The position numbers were made by a program, and so were the translations under genes. The notes under the pieces were generated by a model, which saw only the letters and a program-made list of their open reading frames with translations, searched no databases and had not been told where the DNA came from. This document shows, one piece after another, positions 36,131 through 44,156 of a stretch of DNA of 64,000 nucleotides. How positions within the stretch are numbered: position 1 is the first letter of the stretch; each line of letters opens with the position of its first letter. The stretch covers positions 186,001 to 250,000 of the forward strand of contig NZ_SMCR01000001.1 of assembly GCF_004343195.1 (NCBI RefSeq), written 5' to 3'. This DNA comes from Biostraticola tofi. GTDB lineage: Bacteria > Pseudomonadota > Gammaproteobacteria > Enterobacterales > Enterobacteriaceae.

Positions 36131-37010
36131 GTAAGCCATCTCCTAAGAAGTTGAACGCCAGGCTGTTGATAAGGATCGCCAGACCAGGAATAGTCACTAC
36201 CCACCAGCACTCCATCATGTAGCGACGGCCGCTGGATATCATGGCGCCCCACTCCGGATCCGGCGGCTGGGCGCCCAGGCCAAGGAAACCCAGGCCGGCG
36301 GCAGTCAGAATAATTCCGGCCATGTTCATGGTGATGCGGATGATCACCGAAGGCAGGCAAAGGGGCACGATATGACGCAGCAGGATGCGCAGCGGCGATG
36401 CGCCCAGCAGTCTCACCGCCGAGATAAAATCGGACTGGCGCAGCGACAACGTCTCGGCGCGCGCCAGACGGGCTACCGGCGGCCAGGCGGTCAGCGTAAT
36501 GGCAATCACCACATGTTCCAGTCCCGGACCGAGGGCGGCGACAAACGCCAGCGCCAGCACCAGACTAGGAAATGAGATAAAAATGTCGGTGACCCGCATC
36601 AGCACCATATCCACCTTGCCGCCAAAATAACCGGCGGTCACACCCAATAGCAGCCCCAATGGACCGACGGTGATGGATACCAAGAGCACGATATACAGGG
36701 TAATACGCGAACCATATACCAACCGGCTGAATACATCCCGGCCGAATTCATCGGTGCCGAACCAGTGGGCGGAGCTCGGCGGCAACAGGGTATTATTCAA
36801 GTCCTGAATCAGCGGATGGTGAGTGGCTATCCAGGGCGCAAACAGGGCGACCAGCATCAGCAGCAGCACGATGCCGCCGCCGATAGCGGTCAGCGGGTTA
36901 CGCGCCATCTTGCCGAGGAAACCGCCGGTACGGGACAACAGCCGGCGCCAGCGCCCGCTGTGCTTGATGCTGCCGGGGGATGGCAAAGCCGGATCGATAG
37001 ACATAGTCAT
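36102..37010 (-). CDS. ABC transporter permease (DppC-like)
   Basis: Inner-membrane permease of 302 residues. An N-terminal cytoplasmic segment is followed by a first helix (about 41-61), a periplasmic part with HWFGTDEFGRDVFSRLVYGSR (the DppC/OppC hallmark) and five further helices. The EAA loop for ATPase contact is in AVRLLGASPLRILLRHIVPL. ATGA overlap with the upstream permease gene shows coupling. It forms the channel with the DppB-like subunit. Confidence 0.87.
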   Translation of the reverse strand: MTMSIDPALPSPGSIKHSGRWRRLLSRTGGFLGKMARNPLTAIGGGIVLLLMLVALFAPWIATHHPLIQDLNNTLLPPSSAHWFGTDEFGRDVFSRLVYGSRITLYIVLLVSITVGPLGLLLGVTAGYFGGKVDMVLMRVTDIFISFPSLVLALAFVAALGPGLEHVVIAITLTAWPPVARLARAETLSLRQSDFISAVRLLGASPLRILLRHIVPLCLPSVIIRITMNMAGIILTAAGLGFLGLGAQPPDPEWGAMISSGRRYMMECWWVVTIPGLAILINSLAFNFLGDGLRDILDPRTE

Positions 37011-38047
37011 ACTTTGGTCCTCGGGTCAAAAATCTGATACAGCATGTCGGACAGCAGATTAAGGCTGACGAAGATAATGCCGACCACCAGCACACAGCCC
37101 ATGACGGCGTTCATATCGCCCAGCAGCAGGCTGCCGGTCAGATAGGATCCAAAACCGGGCCAGGCGAACACCGTTTCAATCAATACGGCGCCCTCTAGCA
37201 ATGAGCCGTAAGCCAACGCCACCACCGTCAGCAACTGCACCAGGATATTGCGGAAGGCATGTCCCCAGATGACCTGCCATTCGGTCAGGCCTTTGACCCG
37301 CGCCGTAATGATGAACTCCTGGGATAGCTGGGCCAGCATAAAGCTGCGCGTCATACGGCTGATATAGGCCAGCGAGTGAAAGCCGAGCAGGGCGGCCGGC
37401 AGGACCAGATAATTCAGGGCGCTGAAAAACACCTGCTTGTTGCCGGCCAACAGCGAGTCCACCAGCAACAGACCGGTCCGGCGTTCCACCAGGCCGTCAA
37501 ACGCCAGGTCTACCCTGCCCGATCCGCCTACCCAGCCAAGCCAGGCATAAAAAATCAGCAGCCCTATCATGCCCACCCAGAAAATCGGCGTTGAATAGCC
37601 GGCAAGGCTGATGACCCTGACCACATAGTCCAGCGGGCTGTTGCGCCGTGCGGCAGCCAGCACCCCCAGCGGAATGCCGAGGCCGGCGCCGACGATAATC
37701 GCCATGGTGGCCAGTTCAACGGTGGCCGGGAATACCCGGACAATATCGTCCAGCACCGGTTTGCCGGTCAGCAGGGCATTGCCGAGATCGCCGTGCAGCA
37801 GCGTACTGAGATAGATGATGAACTGCGTCCACAGGGGTTTATCGAAACCCAGTTGCAGATAGACCTGCTGATAAGTGCTGTGATCGGCATCGGGGCCGAC
37901 GATGGCCAGCACCGGATCGATAGGCATAACCCGACCAATGATAAAGGTCAGGACCAGCAGGCCGAACAGCGTAATGATGACCTGCACCAGTCGCTTGGCA
38001 AGGCGACGGGCCAGATTTTCATTAGAGAACCATTGCATTGCTGTCAT
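37007..38047 (-). CDS. ABC transporter permease (DppB-like)
   Basis: Inner-membrane permease of 346 residues from ATG 38047 (GGGAG upstream); a longer in-frame start at 38116 is rejected because it adds a poorly conserved stretch reaching toward the binding-protein gene. Six membrane helices are predicted. The family landmarks are the first-helix segment LLVLTFIIGRVMP, the dipeptide-permease region LHGDLGNALLTGKPV and the EAA loop ARVKGLTEWQVIWGHAFRN. It ends DPRTKV as in DppB/GsiC relatives. Confidence 0.86.
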   Translation of the reverse strand: MTAMQWFSNENLARRLAKRLVQVIITLFGLLVLTFIIGRVMPIDPVLAIVGPDADHSTYQQVYLQLGFDKPLWTQFIIYLSTLLHGDLGNALLTGKPVLDDIVRVFPATVELATMAIIVGAGLGIPLGVLAAARRNSPLDYVVRVISLAGYSTPIFWVGMIGLLIFYAWLGWVGGSGRVDLAFDGLVERRTGLLLVDSLLAGNKQVFFSALNYLVLPAALLGFHSLAYISRMTRSFMLAQLSQEFIITARVKGLTEWQVIWGHAFRNILVQLLTVVALAYGSLLEGAVLIETVFAWPGFGSYLTGSLLLGDMNAVMGCVLVVGIIFVSLNLLSDMLYQIFDPRTKV

Positions 38048-38127
38048 GGATGCTCCCACAAAAAGAGGACTCATGGATGCCGGCAGTACCACACCGGCGT
38101 TAAGCGCAAGCGTCAACCCGCGGATCG

Positions 38128-39738
38128 TTACTGTTCCTGCTTATAGACTTCTCGCAAAAAAGTGGTTGCCGATGGGTGCGGTACGTAGTTCCTGACGTTC
38201 TTGCGCACCACGACCGAATCGACCATTTGCGATACCGGCATGATGGCCGGGAACAGCGCATCGTAACGATTCTGTACCTCGGCATAGAGCGCCCGCTGTT
38301 TGTCCGGATCCCGTTCAAGCAGCGCCGTGTCAATCAACTGGTTCAGGGTCTTATCAAAGAAGCTGGTCCGCCAGCCCTGGAAGTTGGTCAGTCGGGCTTC
38401 ATCACGGTTATCGGGGTTGTAAACCAGCGCCCGCAGGCTGGAGTGAGGATGAGGTTCTACGCCGCTGCCGCCGCGTCCGACCAGCATGTCGAATTGCCGA
38501 TCTCGCATGGCGCCGTAGATTTGGTTGCCGGTGCCGGTCATGATTTTGGCGCGTATGCCGGCCTGCATCAGTGTCGATTGGACCGCAATGGCGATATTGA
38601 TGAACGGCGGATCAGCCAACACCCGCAGGGTAGTATCGAATCCATCCGGATAGCCTGCTTCGGCCAGCAGTTTTCTGGCCCGTTCGATATCCAGCGCGTA
38701 GCCCGGATTCGGCAGCGTCGCGTCCATTCCTTGCTGAATCGGTCGCTGATGCAGGACGCCATACCCCGGCATAATGGCCTTGTTGATACCTTGATAGTCA
38801 ATCAGATAACGCACGGCTTCACGCACTTTCGGATTGGCGAAGTGGGGTTCCTTCATACTGACCGCCACGTAATAGATGGTGCCCTTGCGGACCGCATCTA
38901 TCACCATCTCCTGATTGCTTTTCAGCGCTTCGATATCCGGCACCGACATGGTGGCGGCGATATCCAGATCGCCTTTGGCAATCATCAGCCTTAAGGTCTG
39001 GGATTCCTGCAGATGGCGGAATATCACCCGGCTCATCCGGCTTTCGCCACGCCAGTAGCCTGGCGCGCGGCTGATGCGCATCACATCTTTAGCCTGCCAG
39101 ATATCCAGTTTGAACGGACCTGAACCGGCCTCGGCGGTGGTTAGCCAGCGATTTCCCCAATCGCCCTTCTGTTCATGCTGCTTGACGGTTTTGCTGTCCA
39201 GTACCGAGCCGCTGCCCAGTGCCGCCAGTGAATAGAGCACCAGTTTCGGATCGTTGGGCTTAGGCAGCGCTATCTCGATGGTATAGTCATCGACCGCTCT
39301 GACCTGACGGTCAACGTTATCGCGGTTGAAGCCATAGGACTTCCAGACCGACGCCTGGGCCATGTTGAGATGCAGTACCCGCCTGAATGACCAGACCACA
39401 TCTTGAGCGGTCAACGGATTACCGGAGTGGAATTTTACCCCTTTGCGCAGATGGAAGGTCAGCAGATTTCGGTCATCGCTGATGGTCCAGCGTTCGGCGA
39501 GCGCCGGCATGACGTTGGTGAGCTCGGCAGGGTCCAATTCCACCAGGCTGTCATAAAGATTGACCACAATGCCGACCACTTCATTGCCGGTCATGGCGGC
39601 CGGATCCAGCGTCAGCAGGTTATTCATGTTCATGCCGATAACCAGTTGGTCCGGCGGCGTTTTAGCCTGGACCAGGGAAGCGCTCAGTACCAGGCACAGT
39701 ACCGCAATTCCCCTGCCAAGCAGGGTTTTTATGTTCAT
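38128..39738 (-). CDS. Periplasmic peptide/opine-type binding protein (SBP family 5)
   Basis: Solute-binding protein of 536 residues. A signal peptide of about 25 residues ends in SLVQA before KTPPDQLVIG. Family 5 landmarks include LAERWTISDDRNLLTFHLRKGVKFHSG and DVVWSFRRVL, with the usual two-lobe layout. AGGGA precedes the ATG. It delivers its ligand to the two permeases encoded downstream. The ligand is not evident; linkage to a mandelate-racemase-type enzyme suggests a hydroxy-acid or N-substituted amino acid rather than ordinary peptides. That is inference. Confidence 0.85.
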   Translation of the reverse strand: MNIKTLLGRGIAVLCLVLSASLVQAKTPPDQLVIGMNMNNLLTLDPAAMTGNEVVGIVVNLYDSLVELDPAELTNVMPALAERWTISDDRNLLTFHLRKGVKFHSGNPLTAQDVVWSFRRVLHLNMAQASVWKSYGFNRDNVDRQVRAVDDYTIEIALPKPNDPKLVLYSLAALGSGSVLDSKTVKQHEQKGDWGNRWLTTAEAGSGPFKLDIWQAKDVMRISRAPGYWRGESRMSRVIFRHLQESQTLRLMIAKGDLDIAATMSVPDIEALKSNQEMVIDAVRKGTIYYVAVSMKEPHFANPKVREAVRYLIDYQGINKAIMPGYGVLHQRPIQQGMDATLPNPGYALDIERARKLLAEAGYPDGFDTTLRVLADPPFINIAIAVQSTLMQAGIRAKIMTGTGNQIYGAMRDRQFDMLVGRGGSGVEPHPHSSLRALVYNPDNRDEARLTNFQGWRTSFFDKTLNQLIDTALLERDPDKQRALYAEVQNRYDALFPAIMPVSQMVDSVVVRKNVRNYVPHPSATTFLREVYKQEQ

Positions 39739-39791
39739 CGGGCGTATCCCTATGCGGGTAAACAGAGGTTTTTTTTATTGTTACCGCCGGC

Positions 39792-40946
39792 TTAATCCCG
39801 GCTTACGGTATGCGCTTCGATGTAGCTGAAATTAATGTCCTCACCCAAGCCGGGTAATGTCGGCAACGACACCAGGCCGTCAGCGTCCATCGGATCGACT
39901 ATCTGGTTCAGATAAGCCGGGGCTTCGTCATAATCGAGGAACGGGTGCAGCAGCCCTCGCTCATACCAACGGCAGTTGCGAATGGCGCCGACCACCGCCA
40001 GATTGGGGGCTCCGTTACCGTGCACTTCACAATCCATGCCGAAGGATTCCGCCAAGTGAACGACTTTCATGCAGGGTCCGATACCGCCCACGCCAGCCAC
40101 ACCGGCTCGCAGGATGTCGCAGGCGCCGGCCTTGACCCAATCAGCGCGGCTATAGTGTTTTCCGCTGAGGCTTTCCGGTCCGATGACATCGATGGACAGG
40201 TTTTCCGCAAGCCAGACATAGGAGGACATACTCTGCTCTTCCATCGGCTCTTCAAACCAGGTGAAATCGAGTTTTTCCAGCGCACGACCGATGGTCAGCG
40301 CATCGCTGCGGCTGTACCAATGATAACCGTCCAGCATCAGGGCGATATCGGGACCGACCGCTTCACGCACCGCGGCACAGGCGCGGATATCCATTGTGGT
40401 GCTGGGGGCAAAAGATACCGGCGGCATCCAGGTGTGCAGTTTTATCGCCTTGTAGCCACGCGCCACCAGTTTCTCGGCAAACTGGCCATACTCTTCAGGC
40501 GTAGAAAGGCCTCCGCTCAATTCATCGCCACACATAGTGCTGCCGTAGGCCGGCACTTTGTCGCGGTAACCGCCCAATAATTTATACACCGGCATATTGA
40601 GTTTACGGCCCGCCAGATCCCACAGTGCTTGTTCCGCAAATGCCAGGGCGCGGTCGGACAATTGATGGGCGCTACCCCGCTGCCAATGGACCAGGTCATT
40701 CCACAGACGCTCACGATCGAACGGATCCTGACCGATAAGCACTTTGCGAAAGAAGCTATTGACGATATAGGGGCGGATCACCTCTGGCGGCGCGAACGCG
40801 TAGCCTTTGTCGCCTTCATCGGTGGCGATGGTCAGCATCGCCATTTTGGCCTGGCTTTCTTCACCAGGATGGGAATGTCCAGCGCTGTCGGAAACGCGTC
40901 GCGTAGGGTACGTAAATACGGTCACATCTACAGAAGTTATTTTCAC
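39792..40946 (-). CDS. Mandelate racemase/enolase-superfamily enzyme
   Basis: A protein of 384 residues from GTG 40946 (AGG 7 bases upstream), first gene of the ABC operon. The N-terminal capping domain (1-125) is followed by the TIM barrel. Visible active-site candidates are K169 and H171 in YKAIKLHTW (KxH instead of the common KxK), metal ligands D206 (MLDGYHW), E232 (WFEEP) and E258 (GPES), and the general acid/base pair D277 and H309 (EVHGNGAP) typical of the mandelate racemase group. These predict a racemase, epimerase or acid-sugar dehydratase; the substrate is unknown. Confidence 0.8.
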   Translation of the reverse strand: MKITSVDVTVFTYPTRRVSDSAGHSHPGEESQAKMAMLTIATDEGDKGYAFAPPEVIRPYIVNSFFRKVLIGQDPFDRERLWNDLVHWQRGSAHQLSDRALAFAEQALWDLAGRKLNMPVYKLLGGYRDKVPAYGSTMCGDELSGGLSTPEEYGQFAEKLVARGYKAIKLHTWMPPVSFAPSTTMDIRACAAVREAVGPDIALMLDGYHWYSRSDALTIGRALEKLDFTWFEEPMEEQSMSSYVWLAENLSIDVIGPESLSGKHYSRADWVKAGACDILRAGVAGVGGIGPCMKVVHLAESFGMDCEVHGNGAPNLAVVGAIRNCRWYERGLLHPFLDYDEAPAYLNQIVDPMDADGLVSLPTLPGLGEDINFSYIEAHTVSRD

Positions 40947-41174
40947 GTCTTACCTGTCCTGTATACGTTAGTGTTGTCAAAGGTCATAAATCGAGCCAAG
41001 AATGCCGGTGAAATATAGTGTTATTAAAAACAAAATGTTATTTCACTTTTACATTCTAGGAGGGCAATTGGAGGGGCGTCACTAGGCAAATTGGTGTAAT
41101 AAACTGGAAAATGCCACTAATTTTCAGGCATACGCACTAGAGGTTGTGAAGGTAATCACGAAGTGATGTCGAGA

Positions 41175-41190
41175 TGTGATCTTGATCAGC
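41175..41190. promoter_or_regulatory. CRP-like site upstream of the ABC operon
   Basis: TGTGATCTTGATCAGC matches the CRP pattern TGTGA-N6-TCACA with two mismatches. It lies about 230 bases before the enolase-family gene, far for direct activation unless the promoter is distal. Confidence 0.35.
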
Positions 41191-41193
41191 TAC

Positions 41194-41243
41194 AAAAAAA
41201 CCGGCGGCAGTTCAGGCATTGCCGCCTGAACCCACCACCGGTT
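41194..41243 (-). terminator. Terminator of the psp operon
   Basis: Reading leftward, AACCGG...CCGGTT with an inner GCCTGAA/TTCAGGC-type helix ends in a T run (A run 41194-41200). It lies about 75 bases after pspC and closes the operon before any pspD. Confidence 0.8.
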
Positions 41244-41317
41244 GATAAAAATGAGCCCTAAGGGGCGTTATGGAGAGAAGCAGCCCCAGCGTTTAACCGC
41301 ACGCCGCAGCCAGTGGG

Positions 41318-41677
41318 TCAGAGCTGACGAAACCTGTTCTGCACAGTGAACGTATCCGACGTCACATAGCGTTCCAGCTGACGCAACTGCTGTTCGCTTT
41401 CTCCCATCTGCAGTTCAGCCCTTTCAAGCTGCTGCGCCGGAGTAAGCTGGCTGGCAGAGGTCTGTTCTTCCCCTGCCGGCGCAGGTTCCAGCCAGTATGC
41501 CAGTATGGCGTAGGCGACCAGCGTAATCATGAACAGGCCGAACAACATCGACAGGACGGTGATGATGCGAACCAGCTTGACCGGCACATCCAGGTACTGC
41601 GCAATGCCGGCGCACACTCCCTTGAACATGGCCTCATCGGGACGAAGATAGATTTTACGCGATGACATCGTCTTCAT
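41318..41677 (-). CDS. pspC: Phage shock protein C
   Basis: A protein of 119 residues, equal to E. coli PspC, from ATG 41677 (GGAG 8 bases upstream). The PspC domain is RKIYLRPDEAMFKGVCAGIAQ, followed by a membrane helix (about 38-63) and a C-terminal region ending ERYVTSDTFTVQNRFRQL, nearly as in E. coli. With PspB it senses inner-membrane stress, frees PspF from PspA and protects against secretin toxicity. It is separated from pspB by one base. Confidence 0.95.
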   Translation of the reverse strand: MKTMSSRKIYLRPDEAMFKGVCAGIAQYLDVPVKLVRIITVLSMLFGLFMITLVAYAILAYWLEPAPAGEEQTSASQLTPAQQLERAELQMGESEQQLRQLERYVTSDTFTVQNRFRQL

Positions 41678-41678
41678 C

Positions 41679-41909
41679 TTATTGTCTCCAGTTCGGGTGT
41701 TCTGCATCCAGGATATCTTCCAGGGCGCGGATCCTGGCCTGCATCCGGCCGGCATCTTCGGTCAGCTGCGCCAATCGCCGGGTATCCTGCGGGTTCATAC
41801 GGGAACCCTGCTGACGACGTTGGCTATAATGCAGCCATAGCCACACCGGTGCGACAAACAGGATGAATATAGTCAGCGGTATGGCAAGCACAATTGACAG
41901 GGCCACCAT
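41679..41909 (-). CDS. pspB: Phage shock protein B
   Basis: A protein of 76 residues (E. coli 74) with an N-terminal membrane helix (about 4-27), the WLWLHYSQRRQ boundary and a C-terminal coiled coil (about 42-70). It is a membrane partner of PspC that relays stress to PspA. AGGAG lies 5 bases upstream of the ATG. Second gene of pspABC. Confidence 0.94.
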   Translation of the reverse strand: MVALSIVLAIPLTIFILFVAPVWLWLHYSQRRQQGSRMNPQDTRRLAQLTEDAGRMQARIRALEDILDAEHPNWRQ

Positions 41910-42008
41910 AATTTCTCCTTTATCTGGTGAGGTAACGGTTAACCAATGACAGGAATCGGCCTGATGCCTTTGGTTGCCATAACCGGGGTATCACCTGTTG
42001 CGTTATCG

Positions 42009-42674
42009 TTATTTATCAAGATTCATTTTATTCTTCAACGCCGCCAGTTGCTCGCTGATTTCATCATCGGCTGACAGTTCGGCAAATTCCTGCTCGAGCG
42101 ATTTTTTCTTGCCGAAAGCCACCGCTTCCCCTTCCGCTTCCATATGATCGATGCGGCGTTCAAACTGTTCGAAACGGGCCATCGCCTGATCCAGTTTACC
42201 GGTATCCAGCTGGCGACGAATATCGCGAGAGGAAGAGGCGGCCTGATGGCGCAACGTCAATGCCTGCTGACGGGCGCGGGTTTCAGCCAGTTTACTTTCC
42301 AGCTCACCAATTTCATGATGCATGCGGGAGAGGGTTTCTTCAATGGCGACGACTTCCTGACCCAGGGAAGCAATAAGCTTTACGAACCGTTGTTTCTCGA
42401 TAAGAGCGGCCCGAGCCAGATCTTCTTTATTTTTACTGATCGCCAGTTCGGCTTTCTGCTGCCAGTCGGTCTGCTGTTGTTCGGACTGCTCAATCCGGCG
42501 AATGAGCTGCTTCTTTTCCGCCAGCGCCTGGGCAGAAGTGGTACGGACTTCCACCAGGGTGTCTTCCATTTCCTGGATCATCAACCTGACCAGCTTCTGA
42601 GGATCCTCTGCTTTATCCAGCAGGGAATTGATGTTGGCGTTCACAATATCGGTAAAGCGAGAAAAAATGCCCAT
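42009..42674 (-). CDS. pspA: Phage shock protein A
   Basis: ESCRT-III-like coiled-coil protein of 221 residues (E. coli 222). The N-terminal amphipathic helix ([19 protein letters not shown]) binds membranes; the rest is helical with heptads and ends LKNKMNLDK. It inhibits PspF in unstressed cells and forms membrane-stabilising scaffolds under proton-motive-force stress. It is transcribed from the sigma-54 promoter just upstream. Confidence 0.96.
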   Translation of the reverse strand: MGIFSRFTDIVNANINSLLDKAEDPQKLVRLMIQEMEDTLVEVRTTSAQALAEKKQLIRRIEQSEQQQTDWQQKAELAISKNKEDLARAALIEKQRFVKLIASLGQEVVAIEETLSRMHHEIGELESKLAETRARQQALTLRHQAASSSRDIRRQLDTGKLDQAMARFEQFERRIDHMEAEGEAVAFGKKKSLEQEFAELSADDEISEQLAALKNKMNLDK

Positions 42675-42723
42675 GTCAACTTCCTCATCATAAGGGTAAT
42701 TAAAAAAGACTACAGGGTGTTAA

Positions 42724-42740
42724 TACAGGAATCGTGCCAA
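42724..42740 (-). promoter_or_regulatory. Sigma-54 promoter of pspA
   Basis: On the minus strand, TTGGCACGATTCCTGTA has the -24 GG and a -12 GT, the same non-canonical -12 as the E. coli pspA promoter. It lies 50 bases before the pspA start, with pspF divergent behind it. Confidence 0.85.
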
Positions 42741-42845
42741 CTTTTTAATTATTGTAATTGACTGATTTTTAGCGATTTAATTTATTGATCTGTTATGGGC
42801 TTGATGTATAGTGATAAATACCACTACCTTTTAGCGAAATTGACC

Positions 42846-43844
42846 ATGTCTGCATCACACGAAAATTTGCTCGGTCAGGCCAACAATTTCCTCGAGATGC
42901 TCGAGCAGGTATCACGGCTGGCTAAACTGGTCAAACCGGTGCTGGTGATTGGCGAGCGCGGCACCGGTAAAGAGATGATCGCCCGTCGGCTGCATTATCT
43001 GTCGCCCCGTTGGCAGGGGCCGTTTATCTCACTGAACTGTGCCGCCCTCAATGATAATCTGCTGGATTCTGAATTATTCGGCCACGAGGCCGGTGCCTTC
43101 ACCGGGGCGCAGAAACGCCATCAAGGTCGATTTGAACGTGCCGATGGCGGCACACTGTTCCTGGATGAACTCGCCACTGCACCGATGCTGGTGCAGGAAA
43201 AGTTGCTGCGGGTCATCGAGTACGGCGAACTTGAGCGAGTGGGCGGCAGTCAACCACTGCAGGTGGATGTCAGGCTGGTATGCGCCACCAATGCCGACTT
43301 GCCGGCGCTGGCGAGCGCCGGCCTGTTCAGAGCCGATCTGCTGGATCGGTTGGCATTCGATGTGGTTGCCCTGCCTCCGCTACGGGAGCGCCAGCAAGAC
43401 ATCATGGTGATGGCCGAACACTTCGCTATCCAGATGTGCCGAGAGCTGGAGCTACCGCTTTTTTCCGGATTCAGCGCACAGGCCACCGCCACGCTGCTCA
43501 CTTATAGCTGGCCGGGCAATGTGCGTGAACTTAAAAATGTGGTTGAGCGCTCAATTTATCGCCACAACAGCAGCGATCATCCCCTGGACGATATTGTTCT
43601 CAATCCTTTCGAGCAGGTATATCAGCAGCCGACGTTACCTGAAACACAGCATACTGCAGCCAGCCTGCCGCTCGATCTCAGGGCCTGGCTGGACCAGCAG
43701 GAAAAGACGTGGCTCGAACAGGCGTTGGCGCGGGCGCGTTTTAATCAACGCCAGGCTGCGGATTTGCTGGGTCTGACCTATCATCAATTACGAGGCATGA
43801 TGAAAAAGCATGCCTTGAAAGGCCCGCAATCTTTTCCTGAGTGA
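42846..43844 (+). CDS. pspF: Psp operon activator PspF
   Basis: Sigma-54 bacterial enhancer-binding protein of 332 residues. ATG 42846 is chosen by alignment with E. coli PspF; an upstream in-frame ATG adds 17 poor residues. There is no regulatory N-terminal domain. The AAA+ core has Walker A GERGTGKE (36-43), the sigma-54 contact loop GAFTGA (83-88) and FLDELA (Walker B). The C-terminal HTH is NQRQAADLLGLTYHQLRGMM. It activates pspA across the shared intergenic region and is held inactive by PspA. Confidence 0.96.
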   Translation: MSASHENLLGQANNFLEMLEQVSRLAKLVKPVLVIGERGTGKEMIARRLHYLSPRWQGPFISLNCAALNDNLLDSELFGHEAGAFTGAQKRHQGRFERADGGTLFLDELATAPMLVQEKLLRVIEYGELERVGGSQPLQVDVRLVCATNADLPALASAGLFRADLLDRLAFDVVALPPLRERQQDIMVMAEHFAIQMCRELELPLFSGFSAQATATLLTYSWPGNVRELKNVVERSIYRHNSSDHPLDDIVLNPFEQVYQQPTLPETQHTAASLPLDLRAWLDQQEKTWLEQALARARFNQRQAADLLGLTYHQLRGMMKKHALKGPQSFPE

Positions 43845-43853
43845 ATTCAGGGC

Positions 43854-43956
43854 AAAAAAAAGGCCGGCAAACTAGCCGACCGTAAATACTATTGGAAGCA
43901 ATGTGAGCAATGTCGTGCTTCTGACCAGGAGGAACCCCGTCTTCCTGGTCATCGGC
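43854..43956 (-). ncRNA. ryhB: RyhB-family iron-responsive sRNA
   Basis: On the minus strand, GCACGACATTGCTCACATTG (43899-43918), with the following CTTCC, is the conserved target-pairing core of RyhB. The 5' part (CAGGAAGAC, then a hairpin closing with CCTGGTC) and the 3' terminator (GGTCGGC / GCCGGCC, then eight T at 43854-43861) have the same layout as E. coli RyhB. Candidate promoter: TTTACA, 18 bases, TATCAT (43963-43968), with start near 43956. Fur boxes overlap it. The role would be repression of iron-using mRNAs when Fur is inactive. E. coli ryhB lies elsewhere (yhhX-yhhY), so this may be a second copy or a moved gene. Confidence 0.9.
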
Positions 43957-43964
43957 ACAGCTAT

Positions 43965-43983
43965 GATAATGGTTCTCAATACA
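43965..43983. promoter_or_regulatory. Fur box 1 of ryhB
   Basis: GATAATGGTTCTCAATACA matches 13 of 19 positions of the Fur consensus GATAATGATAATCATTATC and overlaps the -10 region of the sRNA. Confidence 0.7.
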
Positions 43984-44002
43984 CTCTGTAAAGCGTTTTA
44001 TT

Positions 44003-44021
44003 GAGAATGGTTCTCATTACC
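44003..44021. promoter_or_regulatory. Fur box 2 of ryhB
   Basis: GAGAATGGTTCTCATTACC matches 14 of 19 Fur consensus positions. It is about 55 bases upstream of the sRNA start and 136 bases before sapA, so it could also touch sapA expression. Confidence 0.65.
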
Positions 44022-44156
44022 ACACTAACATTGTGGTTCTTTTCGCCGGTTTGATTTTTATAACCGCAAACCGGGCCAATATTCTCTGCGGCGAATTGGG
44101 TGAGCCACGAGACTAAGGTAGACTGGCACGATTGCCCGGCAGGAACTCAGTTGTTT

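Larger units (their letters stand above)
40947..41317. other. Intergenic region between the ABC operon and pspC
   Basis: This 371-base stretch has no gene. It holds the promoter region of the leftward ABC operon, an inverted repeat GTGAAATA/TATTTCAC (arms 41008-41015 and 41039-41046) that could be an operator, a CRP-like site and the psp terminator. pspD and pspE, expected here from E. coli, are absent. Confidence 0.6.
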
